A DNA stretch of 64,000 nt, from positions 2,698,699-2,762,698 of the forward strand of contig VZDJ01000033.1 of assembly GCA_008694505.1 (NCBI GenBank), in the 5' to 3' direction. Below are positions 36,933 to 49,269 of the stretch, piece after piece. Source of the DNA: Cyanoderma ruficeps (taxonomy: Eukaryota > Chordata > Aves > Passeriformes > Timaliidae). The translations under genes were made by a program, and so were the position numbers. Under the pieces are notes generated by a model that saw only the letters and a program-made list of their open reading frames with translations, did not search any database and was not told the DNA's origin. How positions within the stretch are numbered: the stretch's first letter is position 1; each line of letters begins with the position of its first letter.

Positions 36933-39308
36933 TCACCCTTCAACACGGTAACATGGGCTGGGAGCCCTGGCCTAGGATTGGGATGTTCCGGGTCAATTTT
37001 TCCAGCACTGTCACAGGCAGTTTGTGTGATGTTGGGAAGAGCCGCTTTGCGTTGTCACATCTTATTCTCACTTTGCCGAAAGAGAGACAACGATGCAAAA
37101 GAAACAGACAAGTTCAGGAAAAGCTGTAAGCTGTTCCACTCTGTGCATGTAGCGAGGACACAGCAATATCAGTCTGAGCTGACATTTTCAGAGGCCTTCG
37201 GTATGATCATAAAGAACAACAACTAACAGTGTTTAAATAAGAAACAGCCTAGAATAAGGCGGGCAGGGGCTGGCAATTCAAGAACAGCAACATGTTTCTT
37301 TACACACAGACTATGTGACATGAGGGGTGGGAGAGATTTTAATCCTTCCTGATCTACAGCAGACTCAGCTCCATCACTTTGCAGCACATGCAAGAAACCC
37401 CGAAGCTCAAACTCCAGGATGTTCCATGGTGCACAACCTCCACCTGATGCAGGCCAGCAAGACTGAGCATTATTGCAAAGCGGGGAAGGAAAAGGAAAGA
37501 AACAGAATTGTCCTTAGACAGATATTTTTAAAAGGAAATGTTAAATTTCAATCCATGTTTCAAGCTCCCTTTAGCTATCTAGACAGGAAGGATCAATTTA
37601 GAAACTGCCTCCCTTCGATTCACAGCAGTATAAGCAGCATCAGCATTTCACTTACGTTGCCATCTTTCAAACTGCTGCCGAGCACAGCAGATGGAGATGC
37701 AACTGCATTGTGCACATCAGACCATGCATGATTCTGAGTACATTAATTGATTGTCTGGAACTTGAGTCTTTGCAGTACTTTATGTGCTTTTGCAATGACT
37801 GGCTGACAGAGAATGGGAAAAGGGAGACACAATTGTTCTCTAACTACCCTGAAAAATACTTACTTCACTATTTCACTACCAGAAATTTCTCCTGATGTGC
37901 AAGTTCAGTATAATGCCATGGGATGGCATGTGGCTTGTACTGAACCTGCATGGGCAGACTGATAATCAGAGGCCTGAAGAAAACACATCCAGGGGAAAAC
38001 CACCCTCCTATCAGCATACAACTGTTTGCCTAGATCTAGAACAAGTCCTAGTCCTGATTTCTCAATCAGCTGTCAGCATCACAGACCGCTTGCAATTTCT
38101 GTGTGCCTCAGTTTGCAAATGTGACTTAGCCATCTCCCAGTCCTAAGAAAGTTCCTATTCCAAGGAACACGATGTGTGTATGGTCTTTCCTGACTGGTTC
38201 TGGCCCTTTTTACATCTTCCTCATTAAATCTAGTCAATGCTTTCAATCTCAGGTTTGGATAGCTGAAAAATAATCAGGAAAAGAACCCTGGCTTCCTATA
38301 CTCCTCCATAACTTTTCTGAAATATGTTCAATCACCCCAGCATCATTTTTTTCTCCAAAACTTTCTTTAAAGGTTATTCCCCAAGTTCACACCATAGCAT
38401 CCTGCTGAGTTAAAGCAAAAATTATACATGTACAGACCAGAAGAATCCCCTTGAGTCAATCAATAGCTATATTTCTGACTGTTTTAAAACCAATTGTTTC
38501 AGATGTCACTATTCCAAACCAGGTTTTGTCCTGATCAATATCTCTGACAGTTGTTCAGATAACCTACCAGTGGAACTAATTGCTGATAAAGCTATGCACC
38601 TATGCTCAGTCAGGCTAGGATGTGTTTTCCTTATGTAATTGCAATAGAAAACCTCTCATGAATTCAGCCCATGCATGCAAAGCACAGCTACATTCTGGGA
38701 TGGATATATTTCAGTTTAGCAGAAAAATCATTTTTTGGTGCTTCTTTTTCCTCACCACAAGAACAAAATCCAGAAATATTTCCATTATTTCAGCTCTGTC
38801 AGTGTGCTAAATTGTAGGCATGGAAATAGCTGCATTGACTTGAGTGACGTGTACTGTGCATCTTGAAATTCTTGTGGTGTTGGACAGGACAACAGTTTTC
38901 TAAAAACACAAAGCTCTCAAGAATACATTAGTAATTTGTGGAGGAAGTGAGGGGAACCCTCCAGAATGCTGGGCTTGTCAATACATGGTGCGAAAGAGGC
39001 CAAAATCTTTACAGTGAATGAAGGTTCCCAAAAAGCCATTTTAAAGGAAATGTCTGTGCTGTTGACAAAGCAGTCTGCTTCTCCCTTCATCAGAATTATT
39101 ACCAAGTGCTTCAGAAGTGACCCAATCTTGTGTTCTGCAGAGGCATCAATGTACTCCTGCATGCACGGAATCACCCACAGATATTGCAGCACACTGCACC
39201 ATACTTCATTGGCACAGGGGGAAAGGAAGAAGTTCAGAGCTGTGGTAGATTATCTCTGTTACAGACACTGTGGGCAGGAAGGAGACATCTTGATTTTGAT
39301 CATATTCC
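36933..39308. other. Non-coding stretch
   Basis: No gene recognised. Open frames up to 134 codons (37327-37731) resemble no family I know. Confidence 0.55.
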
Positions 39309-39745
39309 TGATGCCTTAGGATTTTAGCTTTTATATTTTTCAAATCCTGTACTGCTTTAGTGTGTAAGTCTAAAACTCCATATAGAGTGTTAGCTACTGT
39401 CTTCGTATTTTGGTAAGACAAAACAATTTGTCTCTAGGCCTGAAGCTCAAGGACACCTCACTGTCTCAGGCCCTGAAAGTATAGACAAAAGTGAGCTGGG
39501 GGGGAGACAAAGTGGGGGAATATGACTTTATTACCTGAAGCTGTAATTAGAGAATTAAGCCCCAGTATGCAAATGGACCAAATTTATATCTGTATGAAAA
39601 ATTCATGACCATCGTCCACCTTGGGTGTATCCTCTGGGAGGCTCTGACTGCCCAAGGTGTATCTATGGAAGGCCTTTAACAAATACCCCCTTTATTCTCT
39701 TAATCTTGTCTAGCCTCTGGCCTAGGTAGTCACCCCAAGGCATCA
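39309..39745 (+). mobile_element. Solo LTR, family A copy 2
   Basis: A 437-bp element starting TGATGCCTTAGG and ending CCAAGGCATCA, so its ends are an inverted repeat (TGATGCCTT/AAGGCATCA). It aligns by eye along its whole length with the copies at 48820-49265 and, reversed, 14655-15108. Shared blocks include 'gttagctactgtcttc', 'aaggacacctcactg', 'ctcaggccctga', and 'gaagctgtaatt'. Its TATA region (TTTATATCTG) is degenerate. I see no matching target duplication. No retroviral coding sequence is attached. Confidence 0.78.
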
Positions 39746-40590
39746 TGCCACTAAACCTGAATAGATGAGAAATGGTGAAGCAGTTCTAGGGAAGGGAAGT
39801 GTCCTGTCCCAGCACTGAACAAACTGTGAGGTTCCAAGTATCACTGGTATAAGCAAGAGCATTTTTGTTGAGATCTCACTGAAGATGAAATCCTATTTTG
39901 TTTACTTAAACTTATGCATTAGTATACAGACCAGAGCAGATTAGCTTTTCTGTGGATAGTTCTCAAAGGACAGCTCTCATGAGGACCTTGCCTGCATTTC
40001 CAAGCAGGAGATTTCACTCTTCTGCTGAACGTTTACCGTGAATACAGCAGAATTTCTTTCCTCTCCCCACACTCCAGAACTGGAAACGTCACTCTTCAGT
40101 ACAAAGTGGACAAAGATGAGATTTGAATGCATCTATATGAAACAGCAGAGCACTGCAAGCTGCCAGGGACAACGGTCAGCACCTCAGAAGAGGGGAGCAA
40201 TTTTAATCTTGAAGAGTCGGTATTAATCAGATTGCTATTTGTATAAAATAGCTCGTTTCCCACCCTGAACAAAACAGAGGCAGGAGCAGTCCCAGAGCTT
40301 GGTGGAGCTCATGTCTAAGTCAGGTATGACACAGGTGAGCATGTTGCAGATACTGACCAAAGCTCTACAACTGGAGCTCAAGTGCTGGCTCAATCACCTG
40401 ACACATGCACCTTGCAGTCATGATTTTATCAAATGTATTAATTGATTTGAAACCTTTCTGCATCCCACTCTCTGCAGAGGTTCTCTTTATAGTGAGAGAT
40501 ATATTTTCTGCTTATCCTATATGAAAATTTGGCAGTTGGATTAATACTACAGAAATTGCTGTATCTGAAATAAAACCTACAATTCATGTA

Positions 40591-40630
<40 letters not shown>

Positions 40631-41110
40631 GTAGTAATAGTGTATTAAACCATCTGTCTACATCCAAAATCTGGTCCTATTTCTGTGACATCTGAGTCTT
40701 ACACTGACATCATGAACAGCACACCAAGTACTTTGCACAGAAGTGACTGCATTGGTATGCTACCACGGTCTGCAAAACTGCAATTACATCAGCCTTTAAA
40801 TTGAGAACAACGCTTTACATTAAGTGATACCAATTACAGAGTAAGTACCTGATGCTAAGAAAAGTGACTGTTATATTTATGTGCTTATATAACTAACAGA
40901 TTGAGTGAGCTCTTGCCCTTTGCTTATCTGTTGGGCTCTTATCGTTTCAGGAAATGAGAATCTACCTCCATGGGTGATCTCATAAGCCAGGAAATGCAGA
41001 TTTTAAAGTTAGATTGCTGATAGGCCTCTTGGAATGGGAGCAGAGTGGAGTTGTTATGCTGAAGACAGTGCTCAAACTACTGTGCCTGCACTGAACCGAT
41101 TTCCAGGGAA
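39746..41110. other. Non-coding stretch with a trinucleotide microsatellite
   Basis: No gene recognised. It contains the AAT repeat at 40595-40640. Confidence 0.55.
40595..40640. repeat. AAT trinucleotide microsatellite
   Basis: About twelve uninterrupted AAT units followed by the imperfect units GTAGTAATAG. Likely length-polymorphic. Confidence 0.9.
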
Positions 41111-41310
41111 TCACTGCAGGGCTGAGGTTGGAAGGCACCTCTGCACATCATCTGGTCCAATTCATCTGATCAATTAGAGCAAGTTCCTTAGGACTGTGGC
41201 CAGTCAGGTGTTGAATATTTGAAGCTGGAGACCCTACAACCTCTCTAGGAAATCCTACTTCAGGATTTAATGAACCTCACAGCAAGAGATCTCTGTTTGT
41301 GTTCCAAGAG
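41110..41310 (-). mobile_element. Short CR1 LINE fragment, minus strand
   Basis: The plus strand reads GGCTGAGGTTGGAAGGCACC at 41122-41141, then 'catctggtccaatt', 'ggccagtcaggtgttgaata', 'ctggagaccctacaacctct' and 'ctaggaaatcctacttcagg'. This is the reverse complement of a CR1 3' end, diverged and truncated. No coding part remains. Confidence 0.65.
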
Positions 41311-42460
41311 CTCCTAAAATCAGCAACACGAGCACCTATGCTGTGCCACCACCCTGGAGAAACTACCTGAGCTACTGTGTCGTGTCAGTGACAGTGGCAC
41401 TTGTAAGTGACGATGGCCTTTACCAGTGCAGCAGAATTACAGCCCCAGCACAGACCAAGCTGTTTGTAACCCTGGGCCTGTTTTACTTTTGTGCAGTGAA
41501 TGAAAACAAATGGCTTCCAAAGACAAGTAATGCATTTTGGCAACATTTTAGACTGGTGGTAATTCAGCAGAGCTATAAAGCCCTCCAGACTATACAGAGT
41601 TGTCAGGTTTTAAGTACTGGTGGTCCACTATCAAACCACCAGAGCTTCAACCCATCCCTCTTTCCAAAAGATACTGCAGGGGCTGGATTAGTCTCTTGCA
41701 GAAGGCATTGAAGCCATACAGAAGCAACTAATGTTGTAAAAGCTCTTTAGGTATAGCTAGGGGATAGGGACCTTAAAATGCCACTCTGATTGACCTACAA
41801 CAGCTCAGGGCCACTTTCCCAGGTCCTGCTCCATTACAGGAGTAGGACAAGCAACAGCACCCACTGCCTCCCCTCAGCTATGCTATGAGACTAATCTTGT
41901 TTGTTCTGCAGTTCTTTATGACCACTGGGTATATGGATTTGATACTGAGGTTTTAAATCCTTTTTTTTTTTTTCCTGAAGATTATTTGAAGCAGAAAGAT
42001 GGTTCAAAGAAAGAGAAAACAGAAGCTTATGGGCTGTGTTGGTTGCACACCAAGAGTTGGGATATTCCTCTGCAGAGGCCAGAATTTGTGTTACTGTCAG
42101 CAAGCTTTCTGCAAATTTCCATGCAACCACTCGGTGTCACAAGGCATATGGAGCACCAGGACCAGCTTGTTGGTCAGGTCTGTGGCCGTGGTTATGTCAG
42201 TTTTTTGGAGATGATGGAGCAGGCTTTCAAAACAGAGCAGGAGTTCTGCACTGCAAGTCCCTGCTGGGGTCGTAGGTTACAATGTAAGATGTAACCAAAA
42301 GTCTGTATTCTATCACCATCTTCATAAGCTGTTAAAAGCAGGTGGGGCAGTTTTCTTTGCATCTTCCATGACTCATCCCTGATAATTCCCTCTGGGAATA
42401 TCTTCTGCTAATGGGCCATCAAGTCTCATTGCATGACTCATAAAATTACATCATCCCACT

Positions 42461-42840
42461 GTGAGATGCTCTGTCCGGGGGGAGGAACCAAGCATTCCTA
42501 CCTGGATATCAGCTGAGGTTTGGAACACCGTAGCCAGCCCTTACCTACTGGATTCCCAGGAGCTACATACGCACCACTGGACCTTCAGAGGAAGACCAGA
42601 CCCTTCTACAGGATCACTGCTTCAACAGAACAACATCTATCACTCCAAGAGAACTGCAGTCACCATTTAATGGGACTGCTACCATCACCCTGACTAACAG
42701 GGTGCCAGGATGTATCCTGACTCTGTCAGTTTAAGCTGGTGTTTTCTGCCTTTATTTTAATTTTCCTATCAAATTGTACTAACTTGGAATCTCCCACTAG
42801 TTGGTTTTCAAACTAGTACACTCAGCTACAGCACGGGCTG
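42461..42840. mobile_element. Possible songbird interspersed repeat (family not determined)
   Basis: Passages such as AAGCATTCCTACCTGGATAT, 'ctggattcccaggagctaca', 'aatgggactgctaccatcac' and 'ctgactaacagggtgccagg' seem familiar to me as a high-copy sequence in songbird genomes, probably endogenous-retrovirus derived. This rests on memory only; I see no terminal repeats or target duplications. Confidence 0.35.
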
Positions 42841-45800
42841 AGAGGATCCAAATGGCACCAGGACAGTTCTGAACATCAATGTAACACCCGCAGATCACCC
42901 CCAACTTTGGGGCATCCTACAGGAGTGATCTTCCCCTGTTCTGGGAGGGCTGTGCTGGATGCAGCAGGTGTGATGCTGGCAGGAGACGTGGTACAAAAGC
43001 TGCAGGTGTGCCATGACACAGGAGGAGCCCCTGAAGCTGCAGAAGCAGGCAGGGCACACATAGGCAGTCTGTGCTGTCCTGGCAGGACTCCTGAGGAAGG
43101 GACACTGTTTTCATTGTTGCTTTGACTTTGCTGGGCACAGCTTTTCCTCACAAACATGAGAGTTGTGTCAGATTGTACAGTGATTTGTGTTGGGATTTCA
43201 GTTTCCTGGACTATGACATGCATCAAAGCCACAACCAGGCATCCTGGGGCCATCAGTCAGAGCTCTGAACCACATGTAGTTTAAGATGAGACATAAGGAG
43301 ATGGGAAATATCCCTGATGGCCAGCAGAATCAAAACAGAATAATAAAGAGCCCAGAACACAGCAGAGCAAGAACAAAAGGAGACTAGAAAACAGAAATCA
43401 TCAGTACTCTCAGAAACAAAAGGACCAGGGACAAAGGCAACCACCCTGCTGTTGGTCTGTCCAGACAGTGGTCAAGGAAGTGAGTCAGCCTCACAGCTCT
43501 GCACTTCACATAGCTGGGAAAAACTTTCTTGGGCCCTCGGTAATCTCAATCAGCTTCTTCATGCCGGAAACAATCTAACCATCTCCCCCGGCTTGGTTTT
43601 GGGTCTTTTTTTTTTTTTTGGCTTTCTACACACGTAACTCATTAAAAATAAGAAAATATGAGGTTTGACTGTGGTGGGTGAAGGGAACAGCTGGAGTGCA
43701 TGTGAAATAGCAGGTCTCTTCTGATCCAGAATGCTGCACCACAGGAGAGCAACATAATGGAAGCCACTAATACAGTACTTTAATGATGAGAACCCCCATG
43801 CAACATCTGCCTGTGTGGATATCCATACATTATATGCTTTGGCAATTCTTGCTTGTAATTCCACCTACAGCTGACACTGTGCTGCTACTTTGGTTATAGA
43901 CTGGAAAAACACAAACCTCATTTGAAAAGAAAAGAAGAAAATAATTACCTTGCATAACAAAGTCATTCTACACTGAAGGGGAAATCTGCTTTACTACTGG
44001 GTCCCAAATGACAGAAAAATTACTAGACCAGATAGCACTGCGGTAGGTGCTTAATGGTAGAGTTCCTGCTGTACTACAGTCACCTGATGCCCAAACTGCT
44101 GAGGATCTCAAAGAAGTCAGAATCCTCTGTCCCTAGAAGTCTTGTCATTAATGCCAGTTTTAGCAAAAGAATACAATCAAGAGATCCTCGGAAGACTAAA
44201 TTATTTATCCTGTCAAGCAGAGGAACATGACTGTATCACAGGATAACTAATATAATTAGTATAACAAATATACTTTTAAATTTAGTCTGCAAGTCTAGAA
44301 GTCCATTTGCAACTACTAATTCCACACTCCATTATAAACTAGCTCAGTGTGTTCAGGCCAACAGCAGTGAGGCAGCAGTGTCCCAAGTTCAGGCAAGCAG
44401 ACCAAAACCAACTTCAGTGCCAGTTTGAACAGTAAAGACAGAGCAGTGGCTTTCCCCCCATTCCTCATCCTAACAGGATATCAGGAGCAACAGTTCTTAC
44501 CCTTTAGTAACTCCATCCAATGTGATGCATGTTACAACACCAAAAATAAAATACATCTTACAATAGAAGGCAGTGTTTAGTGGTTCCCCTGTGCAAGAAA
44601 CTCACTTATTTATTCCTGAGGCTGCCTGGTGGACTTGGGTGTTGTTAGCCTGAAGACTTCCATGCTGATACTCAGGAATGCAGATCCTGCACGGGTTAGC
44701 TGCAAACAAGTTTCTACCAGGGCTAGTGTAGAAAATGCAAAACTGCTTTGCACCAGAATCCAGTGTGGGGAAGACTGGATCCCCCTCAGTCTGTGCAGTG
44801 GGAAAGTCCTGATTGAGTGCTTGACTAAACCATTGCCTTTCATGAGCAGCAGACCATATGTTTTCCTGAAATACTGGCCCAGAAAACTGTGCTTCCTAGT
44901 GCCTCACTCAAAACACAAATTGGTCGATGCTGACATCCCTGCTGGGACCCGGTGGCTGCCTCTGTGGGAGTGATGATAGAGCAAAGCTATTTGGCTTATT
45001 TCCCTTGGAAGGGATTTTCTTGAACCTATTACCAGCAGGAATTTCAGTAATGACCCCTGTTAAGTGTGTACACATGCATATTGCTCATTCTAGCATGAGC
45101 TATAGGATGAACCAGATTATCTTATTTTTATGGATTGGTTTAGAAGCAAGATGAAGATTTACATACTCCATTTGCCACATGAAGTTTAAATCATCACACA
45201 GGACTGCACACAGATAATCAGTGAAAATCATGCAGGTCCAAAAAACAGCCCTGTATATTTAGCCCAAGTTCTGACACTGCTCCCCTATGAAATAAGTGAA
45301 GTGGAAGATCATTCACAGGATCAGTTCTGCAAAAGTGCACAGGAAGCATTCTCTGCCTGCAGCAGCTCTCCCTGTGAGGCCAAGGCCAGCCTCACAGCCC
45401 CTGAGAGAAGGGCAACTTTGAGTCCAGCCTGGGTTTGGCAAGCTACAGACCTGTGCTGCTGAGCAGCCTTCCCACAGCTCATACTCTGCTGTTCACAGTG
45501 TAACAAGATCCCACAGTCACTCCCAGGGAAAGCAACTTAATAAAACAAAACTTTCTTTATGATCACAATTTTACTTTTAAAGGTTCTCAGGAAAGTTCTC
45601 AGCGTATATTATTCACATGTTTAGAGGCTGTACTGCTGTTGCACATCTGTCAGCAACAGAATATACTCCAAAACTGGTTTTAGTAATTCCAGTGTCAGGA
45701 GCAGCCCAAGGAAGAGTAATTTCCTGGTTCCTGGCCATAATTCTCAATACAATGGCTTTTATCAGTGAGTCCTTTGTTGGTTTGGCACAATCCCACACCT

Positions 45801-45923
45801 GTGCCATCACCTCCACAGCACAGAGCCTAAACTGCCTCCACACCATCTGGTAGAAATTTGCTTTCTCCTTGCTGCCAGGAAATGTGGGGAGAGGAGAAAT
45901 CATGTCACTAGAAAAGTTTTTTC

Positions 45924-45951
45924 ATATATATATGTAGAGAGAGAGAGAGAG
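45924..45951. repeat. AT then AG dinucleotide microsatellite
   Basis: Five AT units, then GT, then eight AG units. Confidence 0.9.
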
Positions 45952-47689
45952 TAAATCAATACAAGCAATTTCTTCCTTGATAATTCAATTCGTGACAGCT
46001 CTTTATTAATCATGTTTCCAGAACATGTGATGTTGCAATAAAGGTTTTTGCTCTGAATAGTTCCCAAGTGAAAGGAGAAAAAAAAAATGCAACTGTAAAA
46101 TAAAACAAGTAATACTGCAAAACACCTTATGTAGGTGTGGGTGTTAGGGCTGAGCACATCCAGACATTGATTCCTCCCCGTCCCTGCTTCTTCCTTTGAG
46201 CTGTGAGGTAAGGACTTTGGAAAGGCTTTACAACCAGGGAAGAAGTATCTTTTAGGGGAAAGAAAGAGGAAAAAAAAAAACCTGAAGGAAAATTTTTACA
46301 AAAGAAAACCTTAAAACCCAAAAGAACTGTAAAGAGGAGTCAACTTGTCCAAAAGAAACGTAGCCCTAAGAGCTAAACCAGTATCTTGGAAATGACCTTT
46401 AGTTAGCATCTGTCTTTTCTCCTTTGGTTTTTCTGTATTTTAGAAAAGATTAAAAGAAAATTATTATGTTAACATTAGGATAAAAAAGAATAGAACACTA
46501 GAATAACAAAGCCCCACAAAAGAAATCTGATTTCACAGAGGAGCACTGAGCTAAGGACTATAGCACATGGGCCTGTGTGCTCTGTGGACATTGCTGGTTA
46601 AGACCAATCCAGCAGATCAGCCTGCTTATACCAGGGGAAAGCATTTCTTTATTTGTACTTCTAAGGCCCTGGCAATTAATGCTTGAATACAGTGCAATTC
46701 CCACACTGTGCTGCAACACCTTTAGAGGGACTGGTAAGTACAGTCACCCCATCTGGCCCTGCAAGCTTTGGGATGGACATGCTCTGCCCCTTCCACAGGC
46801 AGCAGCAATAAATTTCCTTTCAGTTCCGTGCTGCAGTGCTCTGGGACATGTGCACAGAATACTGATTTATTTGGCTGTAACCCCACTGTATAGTTTCAGA
46901 CCTGAGGCTTTTCCCAACACCAGCTTGCTTTACACCCCTGCCTGCACCACAGAATGTGTTTTTACTGGCTTTGAGTACAAAGGGAGGTGGCCAGGAGGAA
47001 GGTGTAGCTACTTTGGGATTCAATAAACACATATCTACAGCAATACTTTCTCTTAAGTTTAAGGAAGGGTAAATAAGTGTTAATAACAAGATTAGGAAAA
47101 TACCACCTTAATCAATACTTTGTGTTCAGTAAAGTTCATAGCTCATTAGCAATCCAATACCTACCACTAAGCCATTTCCCGGCTTCAAAGTCTCAGCTGA
47201 GTTTTCCCAACTTCCATTTAATAAATAAAATCTTATTTTATGTGGAACAATCCCATGATTTTCAACTCTCCTTCTCCCTCATTTTTACTGAGAGATTTCC
47301 AGGCAGTCACAGGCCCTGTTCCAGACACCCTTTCCTGTGTCAGATCAGCTGTTTCATTCGTACTCAAGGGCAAAGATTTCTCTCTGAGCATTTCACAGTT
47401 CAGCTGAGTGGTGTAACCACACTGAAAGCACAGGCTAGCTCACCATGTGCTTTCTCCCTAAGCTTTATTAGTCTTCCTATAATTCTGCAGAGACTAATTA
47501 TTTGCTCAGATTTACAGGCTGTGAGTGGGTTGAGGTTCAGGTGTGGTCAGTGCTACTTTACTACTGCTTGGAATGACTCTTTCCAAAGACAAATTTCCAT
47601 GCCCTAGTCTGGCTCTGTGGTTATTTTGCATACAAAGAAGTTATGGAGAGGCAGTTCTGACACTTTGTTAACATATACTATCAAGAAAT

Positions 47690-47740
47690 AATAATATTTA
47701 CCCTTAAATAATATTTACCCTTAAATAATAGTATTTACCC
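47690..47740. repeat. 17-bp AT-rich tandem repeat, three copies
   Basis: AATAATATTTACCCTTA occurs at 47690-47706 and 47707-47723. A third, variant copy (AATAATAGTATTTACCC) follows at 47724-47740. Confidence 0.8.
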
Positions 47741-48819
47741 TTTTTACCTTGGCTCCTTGATGTGAAAGCCAGATTTGTAAACAATCATTAGTAATTTTCA
47801 TTTACCTTCCTTTTAAATACAATGCAACACAGCCACTGAATTGATGCCACACTGAGCCAAAAGTTCATCCTACGACAGAGCAGTAGCTTCCCAGGGAACA
47901 TTAACCATACAGGGCACTTCCTTCACCACCTCCACTCAGAGCAAATATTCTGCAAGTTTTCACAGCAGAAAATAATTTCTCACATGAAAGAGGCTCTAAT
48001 CTCTGTGTTAAAACACTTGGAAACCCAAAAAGAGACAGGAAAAGTTTTTTAAGAACCCATTCAGCAACCAAGGAATACGGTTTGAATATCATTCTTAAAA
48101 TATATTATTTTCATCACTGATGTTTCTAATTGAATCATACAAAAAGTCTCAAGAAACATAAGAGAAAGCACAAAAAACCCCATTAAACTTCAGGAGACAC
48201 AGATGAAGGGGGTGTTAGCTTGGAGAAGCTACTTTTATCAGAACAACTGGCAGAATAGGAGCACACATAACCTTTCCTACTTTGAGTTGTGTGTGATCCC
48301 TGCTGCTTCCTCTGTCCTTGGGTGGAATTTCCTGGTGTTCATGTGCAAACCCCACCAGTGCAGCGTTAAATGTGAGGGGGGTGGCCAGGACAGGCACCTA
48401 AAAGGAAAACAGGAGCAAGGCCCAGGGGCTTTCAGCCCCAGTTCCAGTCTGAGTGGTCACTCCAGGCTGATGTCCATGGAAGCCCATCTTCCTCTAGGAA
48501 TAATCTGTACCTCAAAGATGTGAGTGCAATTACCAAAATCAGTACTTTCCACAGCTTCTTCTGGAACAAGACAACAGCACTGGGAGATAATATGTAACCC
48601 GATGTCAAGAGTTCCTCTGATCAAAAAACATTCCATCTGACAATGAAGAAGGCAAAAAAGTAACCAATACTGTAATAAAGACAGTCTTCAGCATTACTTC
48701 CTATGTGCTGCAAGGATTTTCCAACACCCTGTCCAGACAGTGGGATCAAACATGCAGGAACCAAAGCAAGCTGACAGCCCTTGGCCTTTCCAGACTAGAA
48801 ATGTGGCCCTCCCAGCACT

Positions 48820-49265
48820 TGATGCCTTAGGATTTTGGCTTGTATATTTTTCATATATTTGTAATCCTGTAATTCTTTAGTGTAAAACTCTAAACTCCAT
48901 ATACGGTGTTAGCTACTGTCTTCACACTTTGGTCAGACACAATTCCTCTCCAGGCCTGGGAATGAAGGACACCTCACTGCCTCAGGCCCTGAGAAATGTA
49001 AACAAAAGTGAATTGGGGGGAAGCAAACTTGGAATAAATGACTTCATTAGCTGAAGCTGTAATTGGAAGATTAACCCCCAATACGCAAAAGGACCAAACT
49101 TATAAAAGTGTGAAAACCTGTGACCCCCGGTCCATTTTTGGGTGCAGGCCTTGGGTGGGTTTGTCTGCCCTAAATATACCTGGAGGCCCTTCGATAAATA
49201 TAACCACTTTTTATTCCCTTAATTTTGTCTGGCCTTTGTTTATAGGTAGTCCCAAAAAGGTATCA
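48820..49265 (+). mobile_element. Solo LTR, family A copy 3, with 4-bp target duplication
   Basis: A 446-bp element starting TGATGCCTTAGG and ending AAAGGTATCA. It is flanked by the direct repeat CACT at 48816-48819 and 49266-49269, the target duplication made at insertion. A TATA box (TATAAAA, 49101-49107) is followed about 85-90 bases later by GATAAA, then T-rich sequence, as in the promoter/R/U5 part of an LTR. A 4-base duplication suits gammaretrovirus-like (ERV1) integration. No internal genes remain. Confidence 0.82.
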
Positions 49266-49269
49266 CACT

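Larger units (their letters stand above)
41311..48815. other. Non-coding stretch
   Basis: No gene recognised in 7.5 kb. It contains a possible songbird interspersed repeat at 42461-42840, T/A runs near 41957, 43607 and 46268, an AT/AG microsatellite near 45.93 kb and a 17-bp tandem repeat near 47.7 kb. A segment at 45613-45903 is open on both strands, but neither translation resembles a known protein. Confidence 0.5.

Noticed and set aside
47077..47607. 176-codon plus-strand ORF
   Set aside because: Translation is Ser/Phe/Leu-rich without motifs, and no splice or promoter context supports it.
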